A stretch of DNA of 50,985 nt, from positions 1-50,985 of the forward strand of contig JAUYJC010000275.1 of the NCBI GenBank assembly GCA_030688735.1, given 5' to 3'. Positions within the stretch are counted from its first letter, which is position 1. Each line of letters opens with the position of its first letter. The translations under genes were made by a program, and so were the position numbers. This document shows positions 11,100 to 18,999 of the stretch, in pieces. The notes beneath the pieces are model-generated. The model was not told where the DNA came from. It saw nothing but the letters and a program-made list of their open reading frames with translations, and did not search any database. The stretch comes from Deltaproteobacteria bacterium (lineage in GTDB: Bacteria > Desulfobacterota > Binatia > UBA9968).

Positions 11100-11381
11100 T
11101 CAAGCACGGAGAAAATCTTGAATTTCATCGACATAAGCTTTGTCGAGACCGTAAAGGGTGACCGCCGCGCCGGCATTTTTTTGCGTCAGCCAGTGTTTTT
11201 CCTCGGACAAATACTTCAAAGCTTCGCGAACTTTATCGCGGCTTTGATGCGCGGTTTGCGCCGACAGCCAGAACTTATGGATGCCCTCCGCCGTGTCTTT
11301 CGCCTCTGGATGCTTAATCACGTGAATGAGAATGTCGCGGATCAGCAATGCCGAGTCATCGCTTGATTCGTCGCTTTGCAC
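11100..11381 (-). CDS. Small helical (winged-helix-like) protein at head of eCIS operon
   Basis: I place the start at the GTG at 11381 (93 residues). An ATG at 11450 would lengthen it by 23 residues, but those lie upstream of, and across, the sigma-54-type promoter at 11418-11432 and have an unlike composition. GAGGG stands about 8 bases before the GTG. The protein is helical with a winged-helix flavour: LIRDILIHVIKHPEAKDTAEGI, then SRDKVREALKYLSEEKHWL. Function unknown. As the first gene of the run it could be a small regulator or an accessory factor. It ends 33 bases before the sheath start. Confidence 0.6.
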   Translation of the reverse strand: MQSDESSDDSALLIRDILIHVIKHPEAKDTAEGIHKFWLSAQTAHQSRDKVREALKYLSEEKHWLTQKNAGAAVTLYGLDKAYVDEIQDFLRA

Positions 11382-11417
11382 AGCCTCAACCCTCTTTCTT
11401 GACTTGGGAATCGTAGC

Positions 11418-11432
11418 GCAAAATCGGCACCA
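11418..11432 (-). promoter_or_regulatory. Candidate sigma-54 (-24/-12) promoter of the eCIS operon
   Basis: On the minus strand the sequence reads TGGTGCCGATTTTGC. The GG (-24) and GC (-12) dinucleotides are exactly 10 bases apart, and TGG, the C, and TTGC match the consensus TGGCACGN4TTGCW. The expected start of transcription is near 11406, about 25 bases upstream of the GTG at 11381. The sigma-54 activator gene next door (11730-13181) supports the call. Three consensus positions do not match. Confidence 0.5.
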
Positions 11433-11729
11433 AGCGGACCAAGTTGCCAAGTCACTCTTTCAACGGGCGAATTTCTTGCGCCCGTATCCTAGTGCGGCGA
11501 TTGAGACGCACCATGCTGTGTCATTCGAAACAAGAAACTTCAACGAATCATGAGACTTGCTGAGTGCGGCAATAATGACCCGGTGGTGCGGCATCCTGTC
11601 CGCAGAGAAAATCGGCTAAAGATCTGGCGGCAATGGTCGCGAATCAATTTGCTAGTTGGTGAAAACGCGTGAGCCGGACGATCTTCGAAGAGATCTCCCG
11701 GACCTGGAATATGCTGCGGAATTCGGGGA
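11433..11729. other. Intergenic region between activator and eCIS operon
   Basis: About 300 bases with no convincing gene. This is the expected place for activator binding sites. A perfect 10-base palindrome TCTTCGAAGA lies at 11682-11691, flanked on both sides by CCGG-type bases, about 250 bases upstream of the candidate promoter. I see no second copy, so it is only a candidate site. Confidence 0.4.
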
Positions 11730-13181
11730 TTATCTCTGCTCGGACGTGAAAGACTGGCGATCTAGATGATGCTTGCGCAACAGGCGCTGGAACGATCGCC
11801 GTTCCTTGCCGGCCGCCCTGGCGGCGTGGGTGACGTTGCCTTGATGTCGGATGAGCAGAGTCGCGAGATAACGCCGTTCGAAGTTTTCGACGGTCTTAAT
11901 CTTCGCCTCGCGCAACGACCGAACTCCCGCTGGCTCACCTGCCGGGACCGACGGCAACTGGATATCTTCAGCCTTAAGTATCGGCGCGCGCGAAAACGTC
12001 AACGCACGGGTGATAATGCTCTCCAGCTCGCGAACGTTTCCCGGCCAAGAGTAAGCCATGAGTCTATCCATCGCCGACGGCGACAGCACAGCAATCGGTC
12101 GGCCATTTTCCTTGGCGAAGCGATCGAGGATGTGCGCCGTGAGCGGGACGACATCTTCTATTCTGTCGCGCAATGACGGCAACGACAGCGAGAGAGAATT
12201 GAGCCGATAGTAAAGATCCTCGCGAAACTGGCCTGCTTCAACCCGTTTCAGCAGATCGGTATTGGTCGAGGCGATTACGCGCACGTCGGCTTTTGCCAAA
12301 CGCGCCGAGCCCACCGGCCGGTACTCTCGATCCTGCAGGAAGCGCAAAAGCTTTGCTTGCGCCACCAGGCTCAAAACATCGACTTCGTCGAGAACGAGCG
12401 TTCCTCCCTCGGCTTCGGTGATGAGGCCCTTCTCAGCCGATTGGGCGTCCGTGTAAGCTCCTTTGACGTGGCCGAACAGCTCGTTTTCAAACAGGTGATC
12501 CGGTAGAGCCGCACAGTTGACGGGAATAAACGGATGACGCTGCCTACGGCTTCGATAGTGAATTGCGCGCGAAAAGAGCTCCTTACCCGTTCCCGTCTCA
12601 CCACAGATTAAAACCGTGGCGTCGGATTGAGCCAGAGGGAGAATATTTTTGATTGCGCGAACGAAACTCTCGCTTTGTCCCACGAGTGCGCCGAAGTGCA
12701 ACGCCAGGTTCGCGCGCGGCTGTTCCGATGGCGCAGTTGTTATTCCCCTGGATTGAAGGAGACGCCTGATGCGAAGAAGCAATTCAGACTCATGGAACGG
12801 ACAAGAAAGGAAGTCATCCACCGAGTTTAGAGCGGACTGAATTTCGTTTGTCGGAAAGTTAAACCCAGGACAGACCACCGCGAGGATCGCCGCGCGCGTC
12901 CATCGTTCCTTGCATGAGTCGATCAGCTTCTGAATGCCGCACTCTATCGGACACATCAGCAAAACGATATCCGGTGAGAAAGAGGTCGTTGCCGGGAGAC
13001 GATCTGCGGATATCGCCTGTATCTGGGCGAAACATGCCGAGACTCGAAGCTGCTCTAATAAGGTGTCACAGCGATTCGTCGCGCAAAGAGACGCGCTCTC
13101 GCCGATAATGATCGCCCTTGGTCTCCGATCCAACGGACCAACGTCACAGGGGACTGCGCTTGGCGCATTCATCCGTTCCAT
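11730..13181 (-). CDS. Sigma-54-dependent activator (NtrC-type) with degenerate receiver domain
   Basis: Predicted 483 residues. Residues 20-145 have a receiver-like fold pattern (RAIIIGES..., PDIVLLMCP, ...VDDFLSCPF, ELLLRIRRLL), but acidic pocket and phospho-Asp residues are not convincing. The AAA+ domain has Walker A GETGTGKE (194-201), Walker B TLVLDEVD (261-268) and the sigma-54-contacting loop GAYTDA (241-246) in place of canonical GAFTGA. A Fis-type helix-turn-helix (GNVTHAARAAGKERRSFQRLL) ends the protein. It is transcribed toward the eCIS operon with a 280-base gap that has a sigma-54-type promoter. The role as dedicated eCIS activator is inferred from position. Confidence 0.9.
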   Translation of the reverse strand: MERMNAPSAVPCDVGPLDRRPRAIIIGESASLCATNRCDTLLEQLRVSACFAQIQAISADRLPATTSFSPDIVLLMCPIECGIQKLIDSCKERWTRAAILAVVCPGFNFPTNEIQSALNSVDDFLSCPFHESELLLRIRRLLQSRGITTAPSEQPRANLALHFGALVGQSESFVRAIKNILPLAQSDATVLICGETGTGKELFSRAIHYRSRRQRHPFIPVNCAALPDHLFENELFGHVKGAYTDAQSAEKGLITEAEGGTLVLDEVDVLSLVAQAKLLRFLQDREYRPVGSARLAKADVRVIASTNTDLLKRVEAGQFREDLYYRLNSLSLSLPSLRDRIEDVVPLTAHILDRFAKENGRPIAVLSPSAMDRLMAYSWPGNVRELESIITRALTFSRAPILKAEDIQLPSVPAGEPAGVRSLREAKIKTVENFERRYLATLLIRHQGNVTHAARAAGKERRSFQRLLRKHHLDRQSFTSEQR

Positions 13182-13606
13182 AGCTTCCTCAACGACGCCT
13201 CGAATCTCAGGGCAAAAACGCCGGAAGACGCAAAGGACGAGCCAGTCTACTGGCTATTTCCCAACTAGGAGTAAGCAATTACAATGCTTGACAAATCTTA
13301 GGCAGGGCCGACCTTTTCGAATCTGGAGTAAGTCGGAAATGTATGCATTTGGATACACTGGCGTAGGCAGTTTAGTTCAGTCAGTCGGCTCTCGGGTTGC
13401 CGATTACTGCACTTCATGAAAAATCGCAGCGCATCTCCGCCACGACCTCCGGAGCTTGTCGGCGCATAGTGAGCATAGGCCGTTTGCGAAATTCGATAAT
13501 GCTGGATGCTTTGGTTTAAAGCATGGGAACGTTTTGGGAACGTTTCGCTACTTGCACTCGAAATCTTGATGGCGAAGAACCTTAAGCGATTGATTATTAA
13601 GATTTT
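13182..13606. other. Gap between activator gene and the tRNA-Gly relic region
   Basis: No gene recognised in 425 bases. It contains the activator's upstream region and, near 13525-13547, the box described as an integrase-tail relic. No further copy of the tRNA-Gly fragment was found here by eye. Confidence 0.5.
13525..13547 (-). pseudogene. Relic of an integrase 3' end (first copy)
   Basis: On the minus strand the frame reads AKRSQNVPML and stops, from a box with two GTTCCC units (CGTTCCCAAAACGTTCCC). It closely resembles the boxes at 13762-13795 and 15683-15720, and endings of the SQNVP type are usual for tyrosine integrases of tRNA-targeted elements. Nothing else of the gene remains. Confidence 0.4.
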
Positions 13607-13651
13607 TGGAGCGGGCGGCGGGGATCGAACCCGTGACGTCCAGCTTGGGAA
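13607..13651 (-). repeat. Displaced copy of the tRNA-Gly 3' part (att-type direct repeat)
   Basis: These 45 bases match 15789-15833, the 3' part of the intact tRNA-Gly including CCA, T-arm and half of the anticodon arm, with one mismatch. The match ends abruptly inside the anticodon stem. This is the expected footprint of integration at a tRNA 3' end, leaving one att copy at the far end of an element. Confidence 0.85.
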
Positions 13652-13694
13652 TTTTGTCTCGGATTTAGTGATTTATTCTTTTGTAGCAAGAACT

Positions 13695-13795
13695 TAGTCA
13701 ATCTTTTCTGCGCCGGAACCCTTCTTCCGATCTCCAGCAATTTCAATTGCTTTCACACCTTCTACTTTTGTCTTGGGCACGTTTTGGGCACGCGG
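13695..13795 (-). pseudogene. Relic of a tyrosine integrase 3' end (second copy)
   Basis: On the minus strand a frame reads PRAQNVPKTKVEGVKAIEI and runs on to a stop at about 13695, 44 bases before the displaced tRNA fragment. The upstream reading is no longer recognisable as an integrase. The nucleotide sequence is similar over about 70 bases to the third copy at 15660-15735, which also lies just before a tRNA-like fragment. I infer that both descend from integrase genes whose 3' ends adjoined att sites. Confidence 0.45.
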
Positions 13796-13799
13796 ATTG

Positions 13800-14557
13800 A
13801 GAGAAATCCCAACGCAGATTATCGTCGTCTCCCGATTGAACCCGTTGATTGATGCGCGCCGGAGTCAAAATCATAATCGCTTTATTAGTTACCACAACAA
13901 ATGGCGCACGCGATACCACTTCTTGAACTTTCAGCGCATACAAACACTTTGCACACAGAGCACGCCAGCAGTTTTCATACAGCCGGAGATGCTTTACATC
14001 GCCAACAAATGAGCGATGCCTCGGCCAGTTCCTCGTGAATGGTTGAGCCGCAAAGAAGGACGCCGCTGCTACGCAGCTGCTTCCGCAACAAGGAATGCAC
14101 AGTACGCAGGGCTTGGTTCATTATTTGATCCGTGAATGCGTGGTAATTTTCCTACTTCGCCAAACGCGCTTTCAATTCCTTCAAGGAAAAGTTCGGCTGC
14201 TAGCGCCGCTTTTCAATCCGTTGCCAGAATGCCGATGAGATTCCAAAAACGATTCCTCCCAATCTTTCCCTTCAACACCAACAAAAACCTCGGCTGTCTA
14301 GTCATGCTGGGTGACAACCACATTCTCGGGTCGTAATAGATCGACGTACTATTTATCTGAGGCTCACAGGAATTCACACTTTCATAGCATCGTCTCTGCA
14401 TTCTTATGTTCGCGTTCATATCACCACCGGCGGTGATGCGCCAAGCGCAATTCAACAGTACAACGATCCCTGATAAGGAGGCGAATCCTTTTACCGCAGA
14501 GAGAGTAGAGCAACGAGAAAATGTTAGACACGAAAAGCGCGAATCATCCGAGATTGG
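13800..14557. other. Gene-poor stretch inside the decayed element
   Basis: About 750 bases with no gene I can support on either strand. Base composition is lower in G+C than in the flanking regions, and short frames show no recognisable protein. It fits worn-out mobile-element DNA. Confidence 0.5.
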
Positions 14558-15003
14558 CTAGTTCAGGACGTGAATCAAGGAGCGACGAACTTGTGCGACG
14601 AGTTCGCCCGGTCGCCGGACCAAAGGTGGAACCTTGCGAGGATGAAAGTGCCGAACATTGAAGGTGGCCAGAAAGTCGGCCTCATTGGCGACAGCCGCGG
14701 CGAGAATCGGAACATCTTTGGCGTGTGCTTGGCCGGTCACGCTCTGGACCACAGACGAAGAAGGAGGCGGGACGATGGTCACCGCGGCTTTCAGGATCAA
14801 TTGAAAAGGTGCGAGAGCGGCGGGCAGCTTAGCCGCGAGGTTTCGTTCAGCTTCGTTGACCGCGTATTGTGAGGTCAGGCACTTAACGAGAGTCAACTCT
14901 GCCAGTTGGAGCACAAGGTGACTGGCACCGGTCGTAGAGCCGCTCCAGCAATGAGAACGTCAGCATCACAAAAAATACTGAGCTGTCGTCCGGCAGCGTC
15001 CAA
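14558..15003 (-). pseudogene. PIN-domain (VapC-type) toxin with a frameshift
   Basis: The 3' part is open from 14914 and contains the PIN-domain ending (AHAKDVPILAAAVANEADF, then LATFNVRHFHP). The expected N-terminus lies upstream in another frame: a TTG start at 15003 gives LDAAGRQLSIFCDADVLIAGAA with the first PIN aspartate. Continuing as TTGASHLVLQLAEL requires a one-base correction near 14934-14938. The corrected protein would have about 148 residues, normal for a PIN toxin. The TTG lies 8 bases after the stop of the AbrB-type antitoxin gene. It is either inactivated or an assembly error. Confidence 0.75.
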
Positions 15004-15010
15004 GTCTGCT

Positions 15011-15280
15011 TTACCGACGTCCCGGGGCGCGGCTGCGCTTGCTGCGGCGAACGGGGGCCGTCGTTAGCAGGTCTTCGACAGTAAGGCCCGCAACTTGTCG
15101 CATGCGTTCGATTTCGGCAGCCAGTTTGGGAACGATTGGGACTTTCGGCGAAAGTAGGATGGTGCCGTCGAGGTCAAGCACCGTCAGGCTATCGCCATCG
15201 TCGAGACGGTACTTCGCGCGAAGTTTCGCAGGGAGGGTCAACGTGCCGCGTTGACGAATCTGAACTGTGGTTGCTCGCAT
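15011..15280 (-). CDS. SpoVT/AbrB-type antitoxin
   Basis: Predicted 89 residues from the ATG at 15280; a TTG at 15316 would add 12 unlikely residues. The swapped-hairpin AbrB DNA-binding fold is visible: VQIRQRGTLTLPAKLRAKY, then DDGDSLTVLDLDGTILLSP. The C-terminal tail (ERMRQVAGLTVEDLL) would bind the toxin. It is followed by the frameshifted PIN toxin, the usual antitoxin-toxin order. Such antitoxins normally repress their own operon. With a dead toxin, the antitoxin may persist as an orphan. Confidence 0.8.
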   Translation of the reverse strand: MRATTVQIRQRGTLTLPAKLRAKYRLDDGDSLTVLDLDGTILLSPKVPIVPKLAAEIERMRQVAGLTVEDLLTTAPVRRSKRSRAPGRR

Positions 15281-15567
15281 GCCTGACAGTCTCTCAGAAA
15301 TACTGAATTTCTGCAAATGCGAATTGCGGACCTTGTGAGTAAAGAAAAAACTCCGAAAAACGATAAAAGCTTATCTCATTAGTCTATTTGTAGAACACTC
15401 ATAAGGTGGCTATCTTTGACTCTCTGCCGAAACTCGCTGGCCTTCAAAGTGTGAATCAAATTATTCTCTGTCTTCCTACGCGATGAATTTCGCGGTGCAA
15501 CTCTTAAACAAACGGTTTCGTCTTATCTAGAGAGACCAAACGATTTAAAATGTAACAGTTTGGGATA

Positions 15568-15614
15568 GAGGATGGCGACGCAAATCGAACCAGCGACGTC
15601 CAGCCTGAGAGCTT
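15568..15614 (-). repeat. Degenerate third copy of the tRNA-Gly 3' part
   Basis: The plus strand reads GAGGATGGCGACGCAAATCGAACCAGCGACGTCCAG and on. It can be aligned with the tRNA-Gly fragment (GAGCGGGCGACGGGGATCGAACCCGTGACGTCCAG) with scattered mismatches. It has the same place relative to an integrase-tail relic as the copy at 13607-13651, and is probably an older integration footprint. Confidence 0.6.
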
Positions 15615-15659
15615 GATAGTTGGCACCATTTCCGCCTCAAAATCTCTCTACTGATTTCG

Positions 15660-15735
15660 ATCTATTTCAACTGGTTTCAAGTCATCTACTTTTGTCATGG
15701 AAACGTTTTGGGAACTTTCGCCGTTTGGGCCAAGA
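15660..15735 (-). pseudogene. Relic of an integrase 3' end (third copy)
   Basis: The plus strand CATCTACTTTTGTCATGGAAACGTTTTGGGAAC parallels the box at 13762-13795 (TTCTACTTTTGTCTTGGGCACGTTTTGGGCAC), and similarity continues on the left side. On the minus strand all frames are broken within about 15 codons. It sits between the degenerate tRNA copy and the intact tRNA. Confidence 0.4.
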
Positions 15736-15788
15736 ATTTGCCGCTAATCTGCACAACCTAAGTTTGTAAGTAGTTGATTTTTAATGAA

Positions 15789-15863
<75 letters not shown>

Positions 15864-16022
15864 TCAGACCCAGGGTAGGAGTGCGTTTAAAATGTATGGA
15901 ATTGTTCATGGCTTGTCAATGTAAGACTCGCTTTCGTAGGGGTCTACCAGCGGCAGCCAAATCATTCCAACGCCTTGCATGAGCACGTTCACTTAATTAT
16001 GGTGGTCACCGGAGGTCAAACA

Positions 16023-16967
16023 ATGCAGTACAAGACTTTAGGGCGGACGGCCCTGCGCGTCAGCGTCATTGGTCTCGGCACGATGGTCCACGGGGGCCAC
16101 TTCGGGCCGATGAAAGACGAAGAATCGCTTGCCGCCATCGACACCGCGCTCGAATTGGGAGTGAACTTCATCGACACTTCGGACGCCTATGGCGCCGGCT
16201 ACTCGGAGACGCTGCTCGGCAACGCGCTCAAGGGCCGGCGCGACAAGGTCATTCTAGCCACCAAAGGCGGCAACGTCATGGTTGGCCCCAATAAGGGCAA
16301 GAGAATTTTTGCGCCGGAATATATCGACGACGTGCTGCACGGAAGCTTGAAGCGGCTCCAGACCGATTGGATTGATCTTTACCAACTGCATAATCCCGAC
16401 GTCGAAGTGATTGAGCGCGGGGAAGTATGGGAGGTTCTTGAAAAGCGCAAAAAGGAAGGCAAAATCCGTCACTACGGCGTGTCGATCAACACCATGGCCG
16501 AGGGCATCGCAGCGGCCAAGGGCGGGCGCGCCGAGACGATTCAGGTGGAATATAGTTTGCTCCAACAAGAACCCGCAGAAGAGATTTTTCCACTCGCTCA
16601 AGCCGCCAACGTGGGCATCATCGCGCGGCTGCCGCTGAAGCGCGGCATCCTCACGGGGAAATTGACCCAGACCGACGAGCAGAGGTTCCAAGGGGAAGAC
16701 GTCCGCGCCCGTAGCTTTAAAGGAGAAGCCTTTGCGAAGGAATTGGCGAAGGCGGAAAAACTGCGCTTTCTTGTCCACGGGCCGGTCAAGACTTTAGGTC
16801 AAGCGGCATTAGCCTTTTGCGTGGCCCATCCCGCGGCAAGCATCGCGATCCCCGGGGCGCGCAACGCGCAGCAGATGCGTGAAAATGCCGCGGCCGGCGA
16901 TGTGACCCTTCCGCCCGAAGACCTCGCCAAAGTCGCCGAGCTGTGGCGCAGCGGCTTTGCCGCTTAG
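16023..16967 (+). CDS. Aldo/keto reductase
   Basis: Predicted 314 residues from the ATG at 16023, preceded by GGAGGT 7 bases upstream; a longer frame from 15975 adds unlikely residues. It is a TIM-barrel NADPH-dependent oxidoreductase. The catalytic tetrad is present: Asp51 and Tyr56 in FIDTSDAYG, Lys81 in LATKGG and His123 in LYQLHNPD. The late SIAIPGARNAQQM matches the NADP-binding part. The substrate cannot be told; relatives of this type act on aldehydes and sugars. It stands alone next to the tRNA-Gly integration site. Confidence 0.92.
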   Translation: MQYKTLGRTALRVSVIGLGTMVHGGHFGPMKDEESLAAIDTALELGVNFIDTSDAYGAGYSETLLGNALKGRRDKVILATKGGNVMVGPNKGKRIFAPEYIDDVLHGSLKRLQTDWIDLYQLHNPDVEVIERGEVWEVLEKRKKEGKIRHYGVSINTMAEGIAAAKGGRAETIQVEYSLLQQEPAEEIFPLAQAANVGIIARLPLKRGILTGKLTQTDEQRFQGEDVRARSFKGEAFAKELAKAEKLRFLVHGPVKTLGQAALAFCVAHPAASIAIPGARNAQQMRENAAAGDVTLPPEDLAKVAELWRSGFAA

Positions 16968-17065
16968 GAGACTGTCGCGTCCAATTCTTTTTCATTGGTG
17001 TTGTGCCAGAGGACTACTCAGAGCGAAGGACCCAGGCCGCTATGCCGCACCTAAAAAGAAAAGGT

Positions 17066-17173
17066 AAATTCCACCACGAAGGACGCGAAGAGCACGAAGT
17101 TTAAAACCAACGAAATCCGAACCCTTCGTGACCGGAGTTTACCCTGAGCAGGGTCGAAGGGTGCGCTTCGTGG
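17066..17173. repeat. Dispersed repeats (CACGAAGG and CCTGAGCAGGGTCGAAGG types)
   Basis: This gap holds CCACCACGAAGGACGCGAAGAGCACGAAG and, at 17143-17161, CCTGAGCAGGGTCGAAGGG. The second belongs to a family seen again at 22894, 31624, 47530 and 47596. No gene is present between 16968 and 17176. Confidence 0.6.
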
Positions 17174-17176
17174 TAA

Positions 17177-18004
17177 ATGAACTCAATGAAAAGTAGCGTT
17201 TCCCGCTGGCCCAACAATGAGCGCATGGCCGTGCTGGTCACGGTGATGTTTGAAGTCTGGTCCGAGGGCAAGGCGCCGCCCTACTCTCCGATGACGACTT
17301 CGCTGAAACCCGGGACGCCCGACCTGCTCGGCATCTCCTGGTCTCAGTATGGCGGCAAGACCGGCGTCTGGCGCTTCCTGAGAATCCTCGATGAGACCGA
17401 GATCAAAGCAACGATATGTCTTAACGCCAAAGCCGCCGAGCTTTATCCGGACGCGGTTAAGGAATTGCATCGGCGCGGCCACGAGATCGCCGGTCATTCT
17501 TACACGCAGGATTTGGTTCTCCCCTATCTCTCACTGCAGGAAGAAAAGGAAATTATCCAGAAATGCTCCGGGATCATCGAAAGCGCCGTAGGAACTCGGC
17601 CGGTAGGCTGGTTCAGTCCGGTCGCGGCTCCGACGATGCATACGGCCGAATTACTCGCCCAGGCCGGCTATCTCTGGCATGGAGACCACAACGATACCGA
17701 CCTGCCCTACGGGTTCGACACGCCCAAGGGCAGGCTCATCGCCATCCCCCACAGCGACTTCACGGACAACCGTACGCTACGGTCGAGCCCGAGAGATTTC
17801 TATAACGTGTACAAAGACACCTTCGATTACCTTTACCAGCACGAGGCCCCCTCGATCATCAATCTAACCGTCCACACGCACTTCGGCGGCCGGCCGCTGA
17901 TGTCGGCGATGCTGCACGAATTGCTGCACTACATGAAGGGTTTTTCAGGGGTCTGGTTCGCGCGCCACGATGAAGTCGCGCGTTGGGTATTGAAGCAGAA
18001 CTAA
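17177..18004 (+). CDS. Polysaccharide deacetylase / PuuE-like family protein
   Basis: Predicted 275 residues with a NodB-type barrel. GHEIAGHSY gives the two metal histidines (His102, His107). The usual metal Asp of TFDDG is replaced by Glu26 in VMFEVWSEG, as in PuuE-type (allantoinase-like) and peptidoglycan-deacetylase-like members. There is no signal peptide, so it is probably cytosolic and acts on a small amide or cyclic ureide rather than on wall polymer. The start is uncertain: no clear ribosome binding site precedes 17177, and the ATG at codon 4 or 17 is possible. No linked genes give the substrate. Confidence 0.82.
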   Translation: MNSMKSSVSRWPNNERMAVLVTVMFEVWSEGKAPPYSPMTTSLKPGTPDLLGISWSQYGGKTGVWRFLRILDETEIKATICLNAKAAELYPDAVKELHRRGHEIAGHSYTQDLVLPYLSLQEEKEIIQKCSGIIESAVGTRPVGWFSPVAAPTMHTAELLAQAGYLWHGDHNDTDLPYGFDTPKGRLIAIPHSDFTDNRTLRSSPRDFYNVYKDTFDYLYQHEAPSIINLTVHTHFGGRPLMSAMLHELLHYMKGFSGVWFARHDEVARWVLKQN

Positions 18005-18117
18005 CTCATAAGTTTCTAGTGTCGAGTTTCTAGCTCCTCGTTTCCCCGCCCAACAGCGGCCACGGCACCGCAATTCCGATCGATGGAAGAACCAAATTTA
18101 AAGTTTTCGGGCTAACG

Positions 18118-18153
18118 TTTTGAACGATTGGAACGGCTTGAACGGTTGGAACC
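18118..18153. repeat. GAAC-type short tandem repeat
   Basis: Consecutive TTGAACG/TTGGAACG units (TTTGAACGATTGGAACGG, then CTTGAACGGTTGGAACC) spaced about 9-10 bases. The same type recurs at 20841, 37814 and, inside a gene, at 48164. Confidence 0.7.
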
Positions 18154-18163
18154 GGCTGCGTCG

Positions 18164-18655
18164 TTAAAACTCGCTGCGGAATATGCCCCTTTGGCCGCGC
18201 GCTTCATCGACCGCCACTTCCATGTAGCGGATTTTCGCTCGTGGAAATTCTCGTTGGACTCGGCGTCGTATCTGCTTGGCGAGATACTCGGCCAGCAACT
18301 CGGTGCTCGTGTTCTTGAGCGGCAGGAGAATAACGTCGCCGCGCGGCAGGAGCAACCTCTGTTTCCTGTACAGGATCTCGACATCCTTGGGCCTGCGGTG
18401 GATTCTGATCACGTCACTTTTACTTTGGATAAGAGTCCGGTGATCGAGACTATCGCACACCCGTTTGACCAGCGGTTTGAACGCGATGAAATCCAGCACC
18501 ACACCCGCTTGATCTAACTCGCCCTCCATGCCGACAGAAACCTGATAATTGTGGCCGTGCAGGGGCTCGCGTTGGCCGTTGGCGAAAATCAGAAAGTGCG
18601 CCGAGGCGAAATTGAAATAGTCCTTGGCGACTTCGATGCTGAAGCGACGGGGCAT
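18164..18655 (-). CDS. 6-pyruvoyl-tetrahydropterin synthase/QueD-like protein
   Basis: Predicted 163 residues from the ATG at 18655; a TTG at 18691 is less likely. The three zinc histidines are present: FASAHFL and LHGHNYQV (His20, His33, His35). The Cys expected four residues before HGH in QueD and eukaryotic PTPS (CxxLHGH) is replaced by Arg, with Glu next to it (QREPLHGH). The C-terminus ends with ELLAEYLAKQI and RYMEVAVDEARGQRG. The fold is clear but the reaction (queuosine precursor, folate-type PTPS-III or other) is open. No queuosine or folate genes are adjacent. Confidence 0.8.
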   Translation of the reverse strand: MPRRFSIEVAKDYFNFASAHFLIFANGQREPLHGHNYQVSVGMEGELDQAGVVLDFIAFKPLVKRVCDSLDHRTLIQSKSDVIRIHRRPKDVEILYRKQRLLLPRGDVILLPLKNTSTELLAEYLAKQIRRRVQREFPRAKIRYMEVAVDEARGQRGIFRSEF

Positions 18656-18708
18656 GGGCGGGACGTTACCCAAAAGGCGCTTCCGTTTCAAGGCGACCCT
18701 TCGACTCG

Positions 18709-18790
18709 AGCCCCGGCCTTGGTCGGGGGCTCCTGCTCAGGATTCCGCCCCACGGGCGTACTGGAAGGTGCCACGGGCTTGCCCGTGGGG
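18709..18790. repeat. Two hairpins between divergent genes
   Basis: At 18771-18788 CCACGGGC-TT-GCCCGTGG is a perfect 8-base stem. At 18709-18733 AGCCCCGGCC and GGTCGGGGGCT pair with one bulge. No T-run follows either stem, so they resemble dispersed REP-like repeats more than terminators. The rest of 18656-18999 holds no gene. Confidence 0.5.
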
Positions 18791-18999
18791 CTCAACCGCG
18801 GCAATCGCATAGCGGTGGGCTTCGAGAATTCGTCAAGTTTGGCAAATTTTTCCTTGCAACTGTTTCGCAAACGCGTTAGGTGAGAAAACCATGCATCCTG
18901 AGAAAGCGTTCGGCGTCGAACGCTCCATCATGAGCGGTTACCGAAACGAATACCCGATTGGGAATTGATTTTCCTCTGACAGTCATTGGAAGGATTGAG

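Noticed and set aside
13612-13660. A second complete tRNA gene
   Set aside because: Only the 3' part of tRNA-Gly is present; the D-arm and 5' acceptor strand are missing.
18709-18790. Rho-independent terminator
   Set aside because: Strong stems but no T-run on either strand; classified as dispersed hairpins.
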